DNA of 64,000 nucleotides from Mycobacterium sp. M26 (GTDB lineage Bacteria; Actinomycetota; Actinomycetes; Mycobacteriales; Mycobacteriaceae): the NCBI RefSeq assembly GCF_001494595.1, contig NZ_LN929908.1:3688468-3752467 (forward strand). Direction: 5' to 3'. Below the pieces are notes generated by a model. That model did no database searches, had not been told where the DNA came from, and saw only the letters and a program-made list of their open reading frames with translations. The position numbers and the translations under genes are program-made. Position 1 is the stretch's first letter; each line of letters begins with the position of its first letter. Below, one piece after another: positions 25,001-31,755 of the stretch.

Positions 25001-25061
25001 CGATGAGGATTCGGCTACGTCGGGTCAGCTTCGGCATCCTGGCAGCCGGCCGCATACTCAC
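22056..25061 (-). CDS. UPF0182 large membrane protein (Rv3193c-like)
   Basis: This 1,001-residue protein has about seven N-terminal transmembrane helices (within residues 15-330, e.g. ILIGVALVVVVLLLVGPRLID and LILMAIALICAAAVFSALFL). A long extracytoplasmic domain follows, then a Pro/Ala/Gly-rich linker near 890-950 and a helical end (AAALKDIESALTAVRDAQQ). The extracytoplasmic part carries family blocks such as VDWLWFGELGYRSVF, DRYELLSHTRVGKPFTGAGYTD and HLRYPEDLFKVQR. UPF0182 is widespread in Actinobacteria with no firmly assigned function. Start is uncertain among GTG 25061, ATG 25055 and ATG 25037. It lies next to the PDZ protease gene, as in M. tuberculosis. Confidence 0.9.
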   Translation of the reverse strand: MSMRPAARMPKLTRRSRILIGVALVVVVLLLVGPRLIDTYVDWLWFGELGYRSVFTTVLVTRLVVFLVAGLLVGAIVFAGLALAYRTRPVFVPTTGPNDPVARYRTAVMARLKLFGIGAPAVIGVLAGVVAQSYWPRIQLFLHGGDFGVTDPQFGKDLGFYAFDLPFYRLVLSFLFAAVFLAFLANLVSHYIFGGIRLAGRAGALSRPARIQLVALVGTLVLLKAVAYWFDRYELLSHTRVGKPFTGAGYTDINAVLPAKLILMAIALICAAAVFSALFLRDLRIPAIGLVLLLLSSLIVGAGWPMIVEQISVKPNAAQKESEYISRSITATRQAYGLTNDSVTYRDYSGTAPTTAQQVAADRATTSNIRVLDPTIISPAFTQFQQGKNFYYFPDQLSIDRYAGPDGNLRDFVVAARELNPDRLIDNQRDWINRHTVYTHGNGFIASPANTVRGIANDPNQNGGYPEFLASVVGANGNVISPGPAPLDQPRIYYGPVIANTAADYAIVGKNGADREYDVETNTETKNYTYTGTGGVPVGNWLARTVFAAKFAERNFLFSNVIGSNSKILFNRDPAQRVEAVAPWLTTDSAVYPAIVNKRMVWIVDGYTTLDNYPYSELTSLSSATADSNEVALNRLAPDKQVSYIRNSVKATVDAYDGTVTLYAQDEKDPVLQAWMKVFPGTIKPKSDITPDLAAHLRYPEDLFKVQRMLLAKYHVDDPVTFFSTSDFWDVPLDPNPTASSYQPPYYIVAKDIARNDNSASFQLTSAMNRFRRDFLAAYISASSDPDTYGKITVLTIPGQVNGPKLAFNAISTDTAVSQDLGVIGRDNQNRIRWGNLLTLPVGQGGLLYVAPVYASPGASDAASSYPRLIRVAMMYNDKVGYGPTVSAALDGIFGAGAGATATGPAPASGPGVPAPGAKPADTPAGTPPPGAAPEVPTPIAAVPAQPGAPTALSPAKAAALKDIESALTAVRDAQQGGNFADYGSALQKLNDAMNAYDAAK

Positions 25062-25164
25062 CTGTCAGGCTCCTGTTTCGTCTCGGGCAGCGGGTCATGC
25101 GCTGTCGGGAGAAGTACGGACCCAACTCTACGCATCGCCGCCGCACAACCGGTTGGCGGCGAGA

Positions 25165-26187
25165 TCAGCAGCTCGGCGGGCGTCCGCCGGAGGTCAGCGT
25201 CTTGAGTGAGTCCACCGCCCCGCTCAGGGTGTCGACCTTCACCAGCTCCATCGAGTCATCGCGCATGCCCCTGGCCTCGTCGCAGTTGTCGGCGGGCACC
25301 AGGAACACCGTGGCCCCGGCCTCCTGGGCGGCCATCATCTTGTGCGTGATGCCGCCGATCGGGCCGACCTTGCCGTCCTCACTGATGGTGCCGGTGCCGG
25401 CGATGAACTTCGAGCCGTTGAGGTCACCGGTGGTCAGCTTGTCGATCACCGCCAGGCTGAACATCAGCCCGGCCGACGGGCCGCCGATGTTGGCCAGGTT
25501 GAAGTCGATAGTGAACGGCGCCCACGGCGCGTCCAGGACGGCCACCCCGAGGTAGCCGTAGTCGCGGTCCTCGTTCTTGCCCAGGGTGATCTTGGCGCTG
25601 CCGGGCGGGGCGTTCTTGCGGCGGTAATCGATGACGATCTCGTCGCCGGGCTTGGTGGCCTTCAGCAGCGCGGTGAACGCTTTCACGTCGGACACCTTGG
25701 TGCCGTTGACCGCGTCGATGGCGTCACCGACCTGTAGCTTTCCCGCCGACGGGCCGGGGTCGTTGACCTTCTCCACCCGCACCGCCTCCGGGTACTTCAG
25801 GTAGCCCAGGGCGGCGTACTCGGCGCTGAACTCGGACTGCTTGAAGTCGGCGTTCTGCGACTTCTCGACGTCCTCGCGGGACTTGTCCGGCGGGAACACC
25901 AGATCACGCGGCACCAGCTGCTCTCGGCCCGACACCCACAGGGTCAGCGCCTGTCCGAGCGTCAGGCCGTCGCGCTGGGCCACCGTCGTCATGTTCAGGT
26001 GACCCGAGGTGGGATGCGTCGTGGTGCCTTCGATGTCGACGACCTGCTTGCCGTCGACCTCGCCGAGGGTGTTGAACGTCGGACCCGGTCCCAGCGACAC
26101 GTACGGCACCGTCACCACCGCCAGCAGCACACCGAAGACCACGATCGGCACCAGCGCAGCCATCAGCGTCAGAATCCGCCTGTTCAC
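25165..26187 (-). CDS. PDZ-domain Lon-like serine protease (YlbL family)
   Basis: A 340-residue membrane-anchored protease with its active domain outside the cytoplasmic membrane. One N-terminal helix (ILTLMAALVPIVVFGVLLAVVTVPY) is followed by a PDZ domain at about 150-225 (SAGKLQVGDAIDAVNGTKV). The C-terminal Lon-type proteolytic domain carries the Ser-Lys dyad, Ser in NIGGPSAGLMFSLAV and Lys in GGITHKMMAA. The GTG start at 26187 gives 340 residues, the length I recall for Rv3194c; longer upstream frames are not credible. It is divergent from the DUF2342 gene. A role in envelope protein quality control is inferred from the family. Confidence 0.9.
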   Translation of the reverse strand: MNRRILTLMAALVPIVVFGVLLAVVTVPYVSLGPGPTFNTLGEVDGKQVVDIEGTTTHPTSGHLNMTTVAQRDGLTLGQALTLWVSGREQLVPRDLVFPPDKSREDVEKSQNADFKQSEFSAEYAALGYLKYPEAVRVEKVNDPGPSAGKLQVGDAIDAVNGTKVSDVKAFTALLKATKPGDEIVIDYRRKNAPPGSAKITLGKNEDRDYGYLGVAVLDAPWAPFTIDFNLANIGGPSAGLMFSLAVIDKLTTGDLNGSKFIAGTGTISEDGKVGPIGGITHKMMAAQEAGATVFLVPADNCDEARGMRDDSMELVKVDTLSGAVDSLKTLTSGGRPPSC

Positions 26188-26307
26188 GCCGCCAAGAGTA
26201 GTTCCGCCGGACAGGAGTGAAGCGACCCGGGGAAAGGATCCCGCGGGTTCACTGACAGCGTGATCGCCGGTTCGCCACCAAACCCGCCAGGTGAGTACGG
26301 TTGACAT

Positions 26308-27681
26308 ATGGCTGACCTGCCCTTTGGCTTCTCCACCGGCGACGACCCCAACCGGGACAAGCCGAAGAAGGACCGCGACTCCGCCGGCAACGACCCGTTC
26401 GGGTTCGGCGGCGGCGATTTCAATCCGTCCGACCTCGGCCAGATCTTCACCCGGCTGGGCCAGATGTTCAGCGGTGCCGGCACCGCGATGGCCGGCGGAT
26501 CCTCCGGACCGGTGAACTACGACCTGGCCCGCCAGCTCGCCTCCAGCTCGATCGGCTTCGTCGCCCCGATCCAGGAGGGCACCGCCTCGGCCATCGCCGA
26601 CGCCGTCCACTTGGCCGACACCTGGCTCGACGGCGCCACCGCGCTGCCCGCCGGCGCCACCCGCACCGTGGCCTGGACCCCCAGCGACTGGGTGGACAAC
26701 ACCCTGGACACCTGGAAGCGGCTGTGCGATCCGATGGCCGAGCAGATCTCCTCGGTGTGGGTCTCGGCGCTGCCCGAGGAAGCCAAGGCCATCGCCGGGC
26801 CGCTGATGGCGATGATGACCCAGATGGGCGGCATGGCGTTCGGCTCGCAGCTGGGCCAGGCGCTGGGCAAGCTGTCCCGCGAGGTGCTGACGTCCACCGA
26901 CATCGGTCTGCCGCTGGGACCCAAGGGTGTCGCCGCGCTGATGCCCGAAGCCATCGAAGCCCTCTCCGAAGGCCTCGAGCAGCCGCGCAGTGAGGTCATG
27001 ACCTTCCTAGCCGCCCGCGAAGCCGCCCACCACCGGCTGTTCAGCCACGTGCCGTGGCTCTCCAGCCAGCTGCTCAACGCCGTCGAGTCCTACGCCAAGG
27101 GCATGAAGATCGACATGAGCGGCATCGAGGAGCTGGCGCAGGGCTTCAATCCGGCCTCGCTGACCGATCCGGCCGCCATGGAACAGCTGCTCAGCCAGGG
27201 CATGTTCGAGCCCAAGGCCACCCCCGAGCAGACCGCCGCCCTGGAGCGCCTGGAAACGATGCTGGCCCTCATCGAGGGCTGGGTGCAGACCGTGGTCAGC
27301 GACGCCCTGGGCGACCGCATCCCGGGCACCGTGGCGCTCTCCGAGATGCTGCGCCGCCGCCGGGCCACCGGCGGCCCCGCCGAGCAGACCTTCGCCACCC
27401 TGGTCGGGCTGGAACTGCGGCCCCGCAAGATGCGCGAGGCCGCCGAGCTGTGGGAGCGGCTGACCCAGGCCGCCGGGATCGACGCCCGCGACGGGGTGTG
27501 GAATCACCCCGACCTGCTGCCCAGCTCTGAGGACCTTGACGAGCCGGCCGGCTTCATCGACCGTGTCATCGGCGGCGATACCAGCGGGCTGGACATCGAC
27601 GCGGCGATCGCGGAGTTCCAGAAGCTCGACGAGCAGGCCGAGAACAAGAAAGACGGCGACGACGGGTCTGTGGATAGCTGA
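26308..27681 (+). CDS. DUF2342 zinc-dependent metalloprotease-like protein
   Basis: A 457-residue cytosolic protein of the DUF2342 family (Rv3195-like). The N-terminus is Asp/Gly-rich and disordered (MADLPFGFSTGDDPNRDKPK), followed by helical segments. The family core is FLAAREAAHHRLFSHVPWL, with an EAAHH motif resembling a metalloprotease HExxH in reversed spacing. LIEGWVQTVVSDALGDRIPGT and LVGLELRPRKMREAAELWERL follow. Proteolytic activity has been proposed for the family but is not shown by the sequence alone. It is followed after 35 bp by the ThiF-like gene on the same strand, as in M. tuberculosis. Confidence 0.85.
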   Translation: MADLPFGFSTGDDPNRDKPKKDRDSAGNDPFGFGGGDFNPSDLGQIFTRLGQMFSGAGTAMAGGSSGPVNYDLARQLASSSIGFVAPIQEGTASAIADAVHLADTWLDGATALPAGATRTVAWTPSDWVDNTLDTWKRLCDPMAEQISSVWVSALPEEAKAIAGPLMAMMTQMGGMAFGSQLGQALGKLSREVLTSTDIGLPLGPKGVAALMPEAIEALSEGLEQPRSEVMTFLAAREAAHHRLFSHVPWLSSQLLNAVESYAKGMKIDMSGIEELAQGFNPASLTDPAAMEQLLSQGMFEPKATPEQTAALERLETMLALIEGWVQTVVSDALGDRIPGTVALSEMLRRRRATGGPAEQTFATLVGLELRPRKMREAAELWERLTQAAGIDARDGVWNHPDLLPSSEDLDEPAGFIDRVIGGDTSGLDIDAAIAEFQKLDEQAENKKDGDDGSVDS

Positions 27682-27716
27682 TCGGCCCGTCGCCCGCGAG
27701 GTGCGATCCTCGCTGC

Positions 27717-28559
27717 GTGGGCCGGCTCTATGCGCTCGACCCGGCGATGCCGGTATTGCTGCGACCCGACGGCGCAGTCCAGATCGGCTGGGATCCCCGG
27801 CGCGCGGTTCTGGTTCGCCCACCCGACGGCGTGAGTTCGACCGACCTGGCCGCACTGCTGCGCGGCCTGCAGATACCGCTGGACCTCGGCGCCGTGCAGC
27901 AGCTGGCCGGCACCCACGGACTGCGTGACACCGCCGCCCTCGATGACCTGCTCGACGCCCTGGTGAGCGCCGGGGTGGTCCGGCACCGCACCCGGCGCCC
28001 GGCACCCCGCGCCCTGTCGATCCGGGTGCACGGCTGCGGCCCGCTGTCCGAAGTCCTCGTCGACGCACTGCGATGTTCCGGTGCCCGGGTGGCGCAGAGC
28101 AGCCACGCCAACGCCGTCGTCTCGGCGGCCGGGGTGGACATGGTGGTACTGGCCGACTACCTGGTCGCCGACCCGCGGCTGGTGCGCGACCTGCACGCGA
28201 TCGGGGTGCCGCACCTGCCGGTGCGGGTGCGCGACGGCGCCGGCCTGGTGGGACCGCTGGTGATTCCCGGTGTCACCAGCTGTTTGGGGTGCGCCGATCT
28301 GCACCGCGCCGACCGGGATGCGGCCTGGCCGGCGGTAGCCGCCCAGCTTCGCGATGTGACCGGTACCGCCGACCACCCCACTGTGCTGGCCACCGCGGCC
28401 GTCGCGCTGGGTCAGTTGCAGCGGATCATCACCGCGGTGCGCGGCGCCGAGCCGGCCGGCGAGCCACCCGCCACCCTGAACACCACCCTGGAAGTCGACG
28501 TGAGCAAGAACACCATCTCGGCTCGTCGCTGGTCACGGCATCCGCGCTGCCAATGCTGA
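27717..28559 (+). CDS. ThiF/cyclodehydratase-like protein
   Basis: A 280-residue protein resembling the Rv3196 family and the N-terminal region of TOMM cyclodehydratases. An N-terminal winged-helix-like region (DLAALLRGLQIPLDLGAVQQL) precedes a Rossmann-like core (LSIRVHGCGPLSEVLVDAL). Paired cysteines (SCLGC and a terminal HPRCQC) could hold a structural zinc, as in ThiF/MoeB relatives. The ATP-binding GxGxxG of E1 enzymes is degenerate (HGCGPL), so adenylation activity is doubtful. No precursor peptide or dehydrogenase of a TOMM cluster is adjacent. The start is GTG. The function is not assigned. Confidence 0.75.
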   Translation: MGRLYALDPAMPVLLRPDGAVQIGWDPRRAVLVRPPDGVSSTDLAALLRGLQIPLDLGAVQQLAGTHGLRDTAALDDLLDALVSAGVVRHRTRRPAPRALSIRVHGCGPLSEVLVDALRCSGARVAQSSHANAVVSAAGVDMVVLADYLVADPRLVRDLHAIGVPHLPVRVRDGAGLVGPLVIPGVTSCLGCADLHRADRDAAWPAVAAQLRDVTGTADHPTVLATAAVALGQLQRIITAVRGAEPAGEPPATLNTTLEVDVSKNTISARRWSRHPRCQC

Positions 28560-28599
28560 CATCGGTGGTTGCCAGCGTTGCGTCGTCGGGGATGATGGT

Positions 28600-29907
28600 G
28601 TGGTGGCAGACATCAAGCGCGGCCGCGCCGCCCGCAACGCCAAGCTGGCCAGCATCCCGGTCGGCTTTGCGGGCAGGGCCGCCCTGGGCTTCGGAAAACG
28701 GCTAACCGGCAAGTCCAAGGACGAGGTCAACGCCGAACTCATGGAGAAGGCGGCCAACCAGCTGTTCACCGTTCTCGGTGAGCTCAAGGGCGGCGCCATG
28801 AAGGTGGGTCAGGCGCTGTCGGTGATGGAGGCCGCCGTCCCCGAACAATTCGGCGAGCCCTACCGCGAGGCGCTGACCAAGCTGCAGAAGGACGCCCCGC
28901 CGTTGCCGGCGGCCAAGGTGCACCGCGTCCTGGACGGCCAGCTCGGTACCAAGTGGCGCGAACGGTTCACCTCGTTCGACGACAAGCCGGTGGCCTCGGC
29001 CAGCATCGGGCAGGTGCACCGGGCGGTGTGGCACGACGGCCGCGACGTCGCCGTCAAGATTCAGTACCCGGGTGCCGACGAGGCCCTGCGCGCCGACCTG
29101 AAGACCATGCAGCGCATGGTCAGCGTGTTCAAGCAGCTCTCCCCCGGCGCCGACGTCCAAGGCGTGGTCGACGAACTCATCGAACGCACCGAGATGGAGC
29201 TAGACTACCGCCTGGAAGCCGAGAACCAGCGGGCGTTCGCCAAGGCCTACGACGGCGACCCGCATTTCATCATTCCGCATGTAGTGGCCAGCGCACCCAA
29301 GGTGATGATCACCGAATGGGTCGAGGGTGTGCCGATGGCCCAGATCATTCGCTCGGGCACCGTCGATCAGCGCGACCTCTGTGGCACAAGGCTTCTCGAG
29401 CTGACGCTCGGCGCGCCGGCCCGGGTCGGGATGATGCACGGCGACGCCCACCCGGGCAATTTCATGCTGCTCGACGACGGCCGGATGGCGGTTATCGACT
29501 TCGGCGCGGTGGCCCCGCTGCCCGACGGCATCCCGGTCGAACTCGGCCAGATCATCCGGCTGGCGCGGGAGCGCAACTACGAGGAACTGCTGCCCACGAT
29601 GGAGAAGGTCGGCTTCATCCAGAAGGGTGAGCAGGTTTCGGCCAAGGAAATCGACGACATGCTGCGCCAGTACGTCGAACCGATGGAGGTCGACGTCTTC
29701 CACTACACCCGGCGCTGGCTGCAGAAGATGGCGGCGGCCAACATGTCGGTGTCGGCCGAGCAGATCAAGACCGCGCGGGCGATGGACCTGCCGGCCAAGC
29801 TGGCGATCCCGCTGCGGGTGATCGCCTCGGTCACGGCGATCTCGGCCCAGCTCGACGCGCACATACCGACCAAAGAGCTCACCGAGCAACTGGTCCCCGG
29901 GTTCTGA
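28600..29907 (+). CDS. ABC1/UbiB-family atypical kinase
   Basis: A 435-residue UbiB/ADCK-fold protein (Rv3197-like). Family marks are the KxGQ motif GGAMKVGQALS, the Ala-rich loop SASIGQVHRA, the lysine in DVAVKIQYPG, the catalytic-loop equivalent MHGDAHPGNFMLLDDG and the metal-binding IDFGAV. Such proteins bind ATP and assist quinone or lipid metabolism rather than acting as ordinary protein kinases. The gene lies tail-to-tail with whiB7, and in mycobacteria it has been linked to the WhiB7 drug-tolerance regulon, which fits its position. The start is GTG at 28600 or the GTG just after it. A long hairpin covers the stop codon. Confidence 0.9.
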   Translation: MVADIKRGRAARNAKLASIPVGFAGRAALGFGKRLTGKSKDEVNAELMEKAANQLFTVLGELKGGAMKVGQALSVMEAAVPEQFGEPYREALTKLQKDAPPLPAAKVHRVLDGQLGTKWRERFTSFDDKPVASASIGQVHRAVWHDGRDVAVKIQYPGADEALRADLKTMQRMVSVFKQLSPGADVQGVVDELIERTEMELDYRLEAENQRAFAKAYDGDPHFIIPHVVASAPKVMITEWVEGVPMAQIIRSGTVDQRDLCGTRLLELTLGAPARVGMMHGDAHPGNFMLLDDGRMAVIDFGAVAPLPDGIPVELGQIIRLARERNYEELLPTMEKVGFIQKGEQVSAKEIDDMLRQYVEPMEVDVFHYTRRWLQKMAAANMSVSAEQIKTARAMDLPAKLAIPLRVIASVTAISAQLDAHIPTKELTEQLVPGF

Positions 29908-29940
29908 CCCGAACCCGCCGGGCAGGCGGGTCCGGGTCAG
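29904..29940. terminator. Stem-loop between the ABC1 kinase gene and whiB7
   Basis: CTGACCCGAACCCGCC and GGCGGGTCCGGGTCAG form a 16-bp stem with one mismatch and a 5-nt loop, beginning inside the stop codon. It lies between convergent genes, so it can serve both. There is no U-tract, which is common for mycobacterial terminators. Confidence 0.7.
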
Positions 29941-29947
29941 CGACTGC

Positions 29948-30217
29948 CTAGGCCGCGATCACATCCTTGCGGGGGCGTCCCCGCGGGCGCTTGCGCGCCA
30001 CGACGGTGCCGCGCTCGATGATCTCGCCACCCCAAACACCCCACGGCTCACCACGATCCAGCGCGGCAGCAAGGCACTGCCGCCGGATCGGACAATCCCC
30101 GCAGAGCACCTTGGCGCGCTCCAGGTCCACGGGGCTCTCAGCGAACCACAGGTCGGGATCCCCGACGTGGCACGGCAACACCGGCAGTTGTTCCTTCCGG
30201 ACTGTCAGTGTCGACAT
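29948..30217 (-). CDS. whiB7: Transcriptional regulator WhiB7
   Basis: An 89-residue iron-sulfur regulator of intrinsic antibiotic resistance. The four cluster ligands are Cys16, Cys39, Cys42 and Cys48 (CGDC-x5-C). The beta-turn GVWGG (60-64) contacts the primary sigma factor. The C-terminal AT-hook RPRGRPR (77-83) is the WhiB7-specific DNA-binding element and separates it from other WhiB proteins. An AGGTGA site precedes the ATG. Expression is evidently controlled by the long leader at 30218-30570, which holds a uORF and an attenuator. In M. tuberculosis the next gene is uvrD2; here tpx and three other genes intervene. Confidence 0.97.
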   Translation of the reverse strand: MSTLTVRKEQLPVLPCHVGDPDLWFAESPVDLERAKVLCGDCPIRRQCLAAALDRGEPWGVWGGEIIERGTVVARKRPRGRPRKDVIAA

Positions 30218-30283
30218 GTCCGTTCACCTGCTTCCTGGTCGTCTTTTCGTATCTCTTCTTCGGATCCGGCCAGGGAGTGTGTG

Positions 30284-30327
30284 GAAAAACTATGGCCACG
30301 GATCCTGTGACTTCGGGTCCGTGGCCA
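30284..30327 (-). terminator. whiB7 leader attenuator terminator
   Basis: On the minus strand TGGCCACGGA and TCCGTGGCCA form a perfect 10-bp stem that extends three more pairs inward, followed by TAGTTTTTCC. It lies between the uORF stop and the whiB7 start. The left arm (30317-30324, CCACGGAC on the transcript) is also complementary to GTCCGTGG inside the uORF (30367-30374), giving a competing antiterminator. Confidence 0.9.
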
Positions 30328-30349
30328 GTGGCTGTGTCTGGGAGCTTTC

Positions 30350-30505
30350 CTAGATGAAGCTCCTGTCCACGGACGCGATGGTCGGGGCGGCGTTGGCGCG
30401 ACGCTTGCGCTGGGCAGCGGCGGCGTGGGCAGCCGTAATGGCGTGGAAGGTCCACGTGCGATGCGCCATACCCGCTACGCCGCAAGAACCGGTGTAGGTG
30501 TTCAT
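30350..30505 (-). CDS. whiB7 upstream ORF (leader peptide)
   Basis: A 51-codon ORF with a strong GAGAGGAGGG ribosome binding site. It begins MNTYTGSCGV, has an Ala/His/Arg-rich middle (HAAAAQRKRRANAAP) and ends VDRSFI. It lies wholly in the whiB7 leader. Its last codons contain the antiterminator arm GTCCGTGG (30367-30374), so a ribosome reaching the end would cover that arm and let the terminator at 30284-30327 form, whereas a ribosome stalled early would leave it free and permit read-through. This is the logic reported for whiB7 induction by translation inhibitors. The peptide itself probably has no separate function. A second in-frame ATG lies at codon 13. Confidence 0.85.
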   Translation of the reverse strand: MNTYTGSCGVAGMAHRTWTFHAITAAHAAAAQRKRRANAAPTIASVDRSFI

Positions 30506-30575
30506 CGTCGGACCCTCCTCTCTCATCACGGTGCCTGCGAGCCATCGGTCGGAACGCAGATGTTTCGAGGGTAGA

Positions 30576-30628
30576 CCTTAACACGATTTCGCCACAAGCG
30601 ATTTTCTGACCTGCGGTTTTACGATTTG
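30576..30628 (-). promoter_or_regulatory. whiB7 promoter region with three AAATCG elements
   Basis: Reading the minus strand, AAATCG occurs three times (at 30623-30628, 30600-30605 and 30585-30590 on the plus strand). The last copy lies 3 nt before TAAGGT (30576-30581), which fits the TAnnnT -10 hexamer. WhiB7-dependent promoters carry an AT-rich element just upstream of the -10, so autoregulation is plausible. A good -35 was not found. Confidence 0.5.
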
Positions 30629-30675
30629 GTCACCCGAACAACCACGCGCGCCGCGAAGCTGACAAACTAATGCCC

Positions 30676-31167
30676 ATGGCACAGATAACCCTGCGTGGAA
30701 ACCCGATCAACACCGTTGGTGAGCTGCCCGCCGTCGGCGCTGCCGCTCCCGAGTTCAGCCTGGCCGGAACCGACCTCGGCGCCGTCGAGAGCGGGCAGTA
30801 CAGCGGTAAGGCCGTCGTGCTCAACATCTTCCCGTCGGTCGATACCCCGGTGTGCGCCACCAGCGTGCGGACCTTCAACGAGCGCGCCGCCGCCAGTGGT
30901 GTCGCGGTGGTCAACGTGTCCAAGGACCTGCCCTTCGCGCTCAAGCGGTTCTGCGGTGCCGAGGGCATCGAGAACGTCGTCTCCGCATCGGCGTTCCGCA
31001 GCAGCTTCGGTGAGGACTACGGCATCACCATCACCGACGGCCCGATGGCCGGCCTGCTGGGCCGCGCCGTGGTGGTGGTCGGCGCCGACGGCACCGTGAC
31101 CTACACCGAACTGGTGCCGGAGATCGGCCAGGAGCCGAACTACGACGCCGCGCTCGCCGCACTGTAG
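30676..31167 (+). CDS. tpx: Thiol peroxidase
   Basis: A 163-residue 2-Cys peroxiredoxin that reduces peroxides using thioredoxin. The peroxidatic Cys is in SVDTPVCATSVRTF and the resolving Cys in LKRFCGAEG, the spacing typical of Tpx. SKDLPFALKRFCG, SFGEDYGI and ADGTVTYTELVPEI confirm the family. The inner ATG (MAQITLRGN) is preferred because known mycobacterial Tpx begins there; another ATG lies two codons upstream. In M. tuberculosis tpx is elsewhere (Rv1932), so its place between whiB7 and uvrD2 is part of a local insertion. A palindrome follows the stop. Confidence 0.94.
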   Translation: MAQITLRGNPINTVGELPAVGAAAPEFSLAGTDLGAVESGQYSGKAVVLNIFPSVDTPVCATSVRTFNERAAASGVAVVNVSKDLPFALKRFCGAEGIENVVSASAFRSSFGEDYGITITDGPMAGLLGRAVVVVGADGTVTYTELVPEIGQEPNYDAALAAL

Positions 31168-31175
31168 TTCTGCGC

Positions 31176-31203
31176 TAGAGCACTCACACATGTGAGTGCT
31201 CTA
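31176..31203. terminator. Palindromic hairpin after tpx
   Basis: TAGAGCACTCACA and TGTGAGTGCTCTA are perfect 13-bp arms with a 2-nt centre, 8 bp after the tpx stop and 43 bp before the next start. There is no U-tract. It may terminate tpx, but a near-perfect duplex palindrome could equally be an operator for the downstream gene. Confidence 0.6.
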
Positions 31204-31246
31204 TGAGTCCCGTGACCCGGGCGAATTCCGCCGTCACGCTTGAGGT

Positions 31247-31711
31247 ATGGAACAGACAGCACGAAATGACCTCAAGCAGAGCGCTTTTCGCACGACGACT
31301 CCGTTCGTCCGGGTGCTCGGGGCTACCGCGTTGTCCGCGGCGGTCGCCCTGATTTCCTCGCCCGTCGCCTTGGCGGACGGCCACAAGACCGGTGCGGGGT
31401 GGAGCCCGCCGGTCGAGATCGAATCGGGCGCGATCGCCGGTGCTGGCGGCGGACCCACCCTCGGCGTCGGGGGCCCGTCCAGCTACAGCGGCGGTTCGAC
31501 GTCGAACAGCTTGTGCCAGCGCCACTGCGGCGCGACGCTGGGCGTCGGTGGGCCGTCGAGCTACACCGGCGGTTCGACGGCCAATCACCCGGGCGGCACG
31601 GCGACCCAGGGCGTCGGCGACGTCAACAGCTACACCGGCGGCGGCACCCCGGGAACCACGAACAATGGCACCAACTCGACGACACGCACCGGAAATTACG
31701 GACCCGGCTGA
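31247..31711 (+). CDS. Secreted GVG-SYTGG repeat protein, copy 1
   Basis: A 154-residue exported protein. An N-terminal Sec signal (FVRVLGATALSAAVALISSPVALAD) is followed by Gly/Ser/Thr-rich repeats LGVGGPSSYSGGSTS, LGVGGPSSYTGGSTA and GVGDVNSYTGGGTPG, ending NGTNSTTRTGNYGPG. Two cysteines lie between the first repeats (LCQRHC). It is clearly paralogous to the protein at 33301-33732, which has the same tail. No known family is recognised. The repeat may form a beta-solenoid or flexible wall-associated segment. It is followed by a 16-bp hairpin and then the DUF1254 lipoprotein on the same strand. Confidence 0.75.
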   Translation: MEQTARNDLKQSAFRTTTPFVRVLGATALSAAVALISSPVALADGHKTGAGWSPPVEIESGAIAGAGGGPTLGVGGPSSYSGGSTSNSLCQRHCGATLGVGGPSSYTGGSTANHPGGTATQGVGDVNSYTGGGTPGTTNNGTNSTTRTGNYGPG

Positions 31712-31720
31712 TGAAATCCA

Positions 31721-31755
31721 CCGAACAAGGATGCGGATACCGCATCCTTGTTCGG
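31721..31755 (+). promoter_or_regulatory. Perfect 16-bp hairpin overlapping the lipoprotein start
   Basis: CCGAACAAGGATGCGG and CCGCATCCTTGTTCGG flank a 3-nt loop (ATA). The last base of the right arm is the first base of the GTG start of the lipoprotein gene, and an alternative in-frame ATG (31731) lies in the left arm. It could end transcription of the upstream gene, lacking a U-tract, or control translation of the next one. Confidence 0.8.

Noticed and set aside
22917..25205. A 762-codon plus-strand frame opposite the UPF0182 gene
   Set aside because: It shows no recognisable domain, is rich in Arg/His/Gln and mirrors a conserved minus-strand membrane protein.
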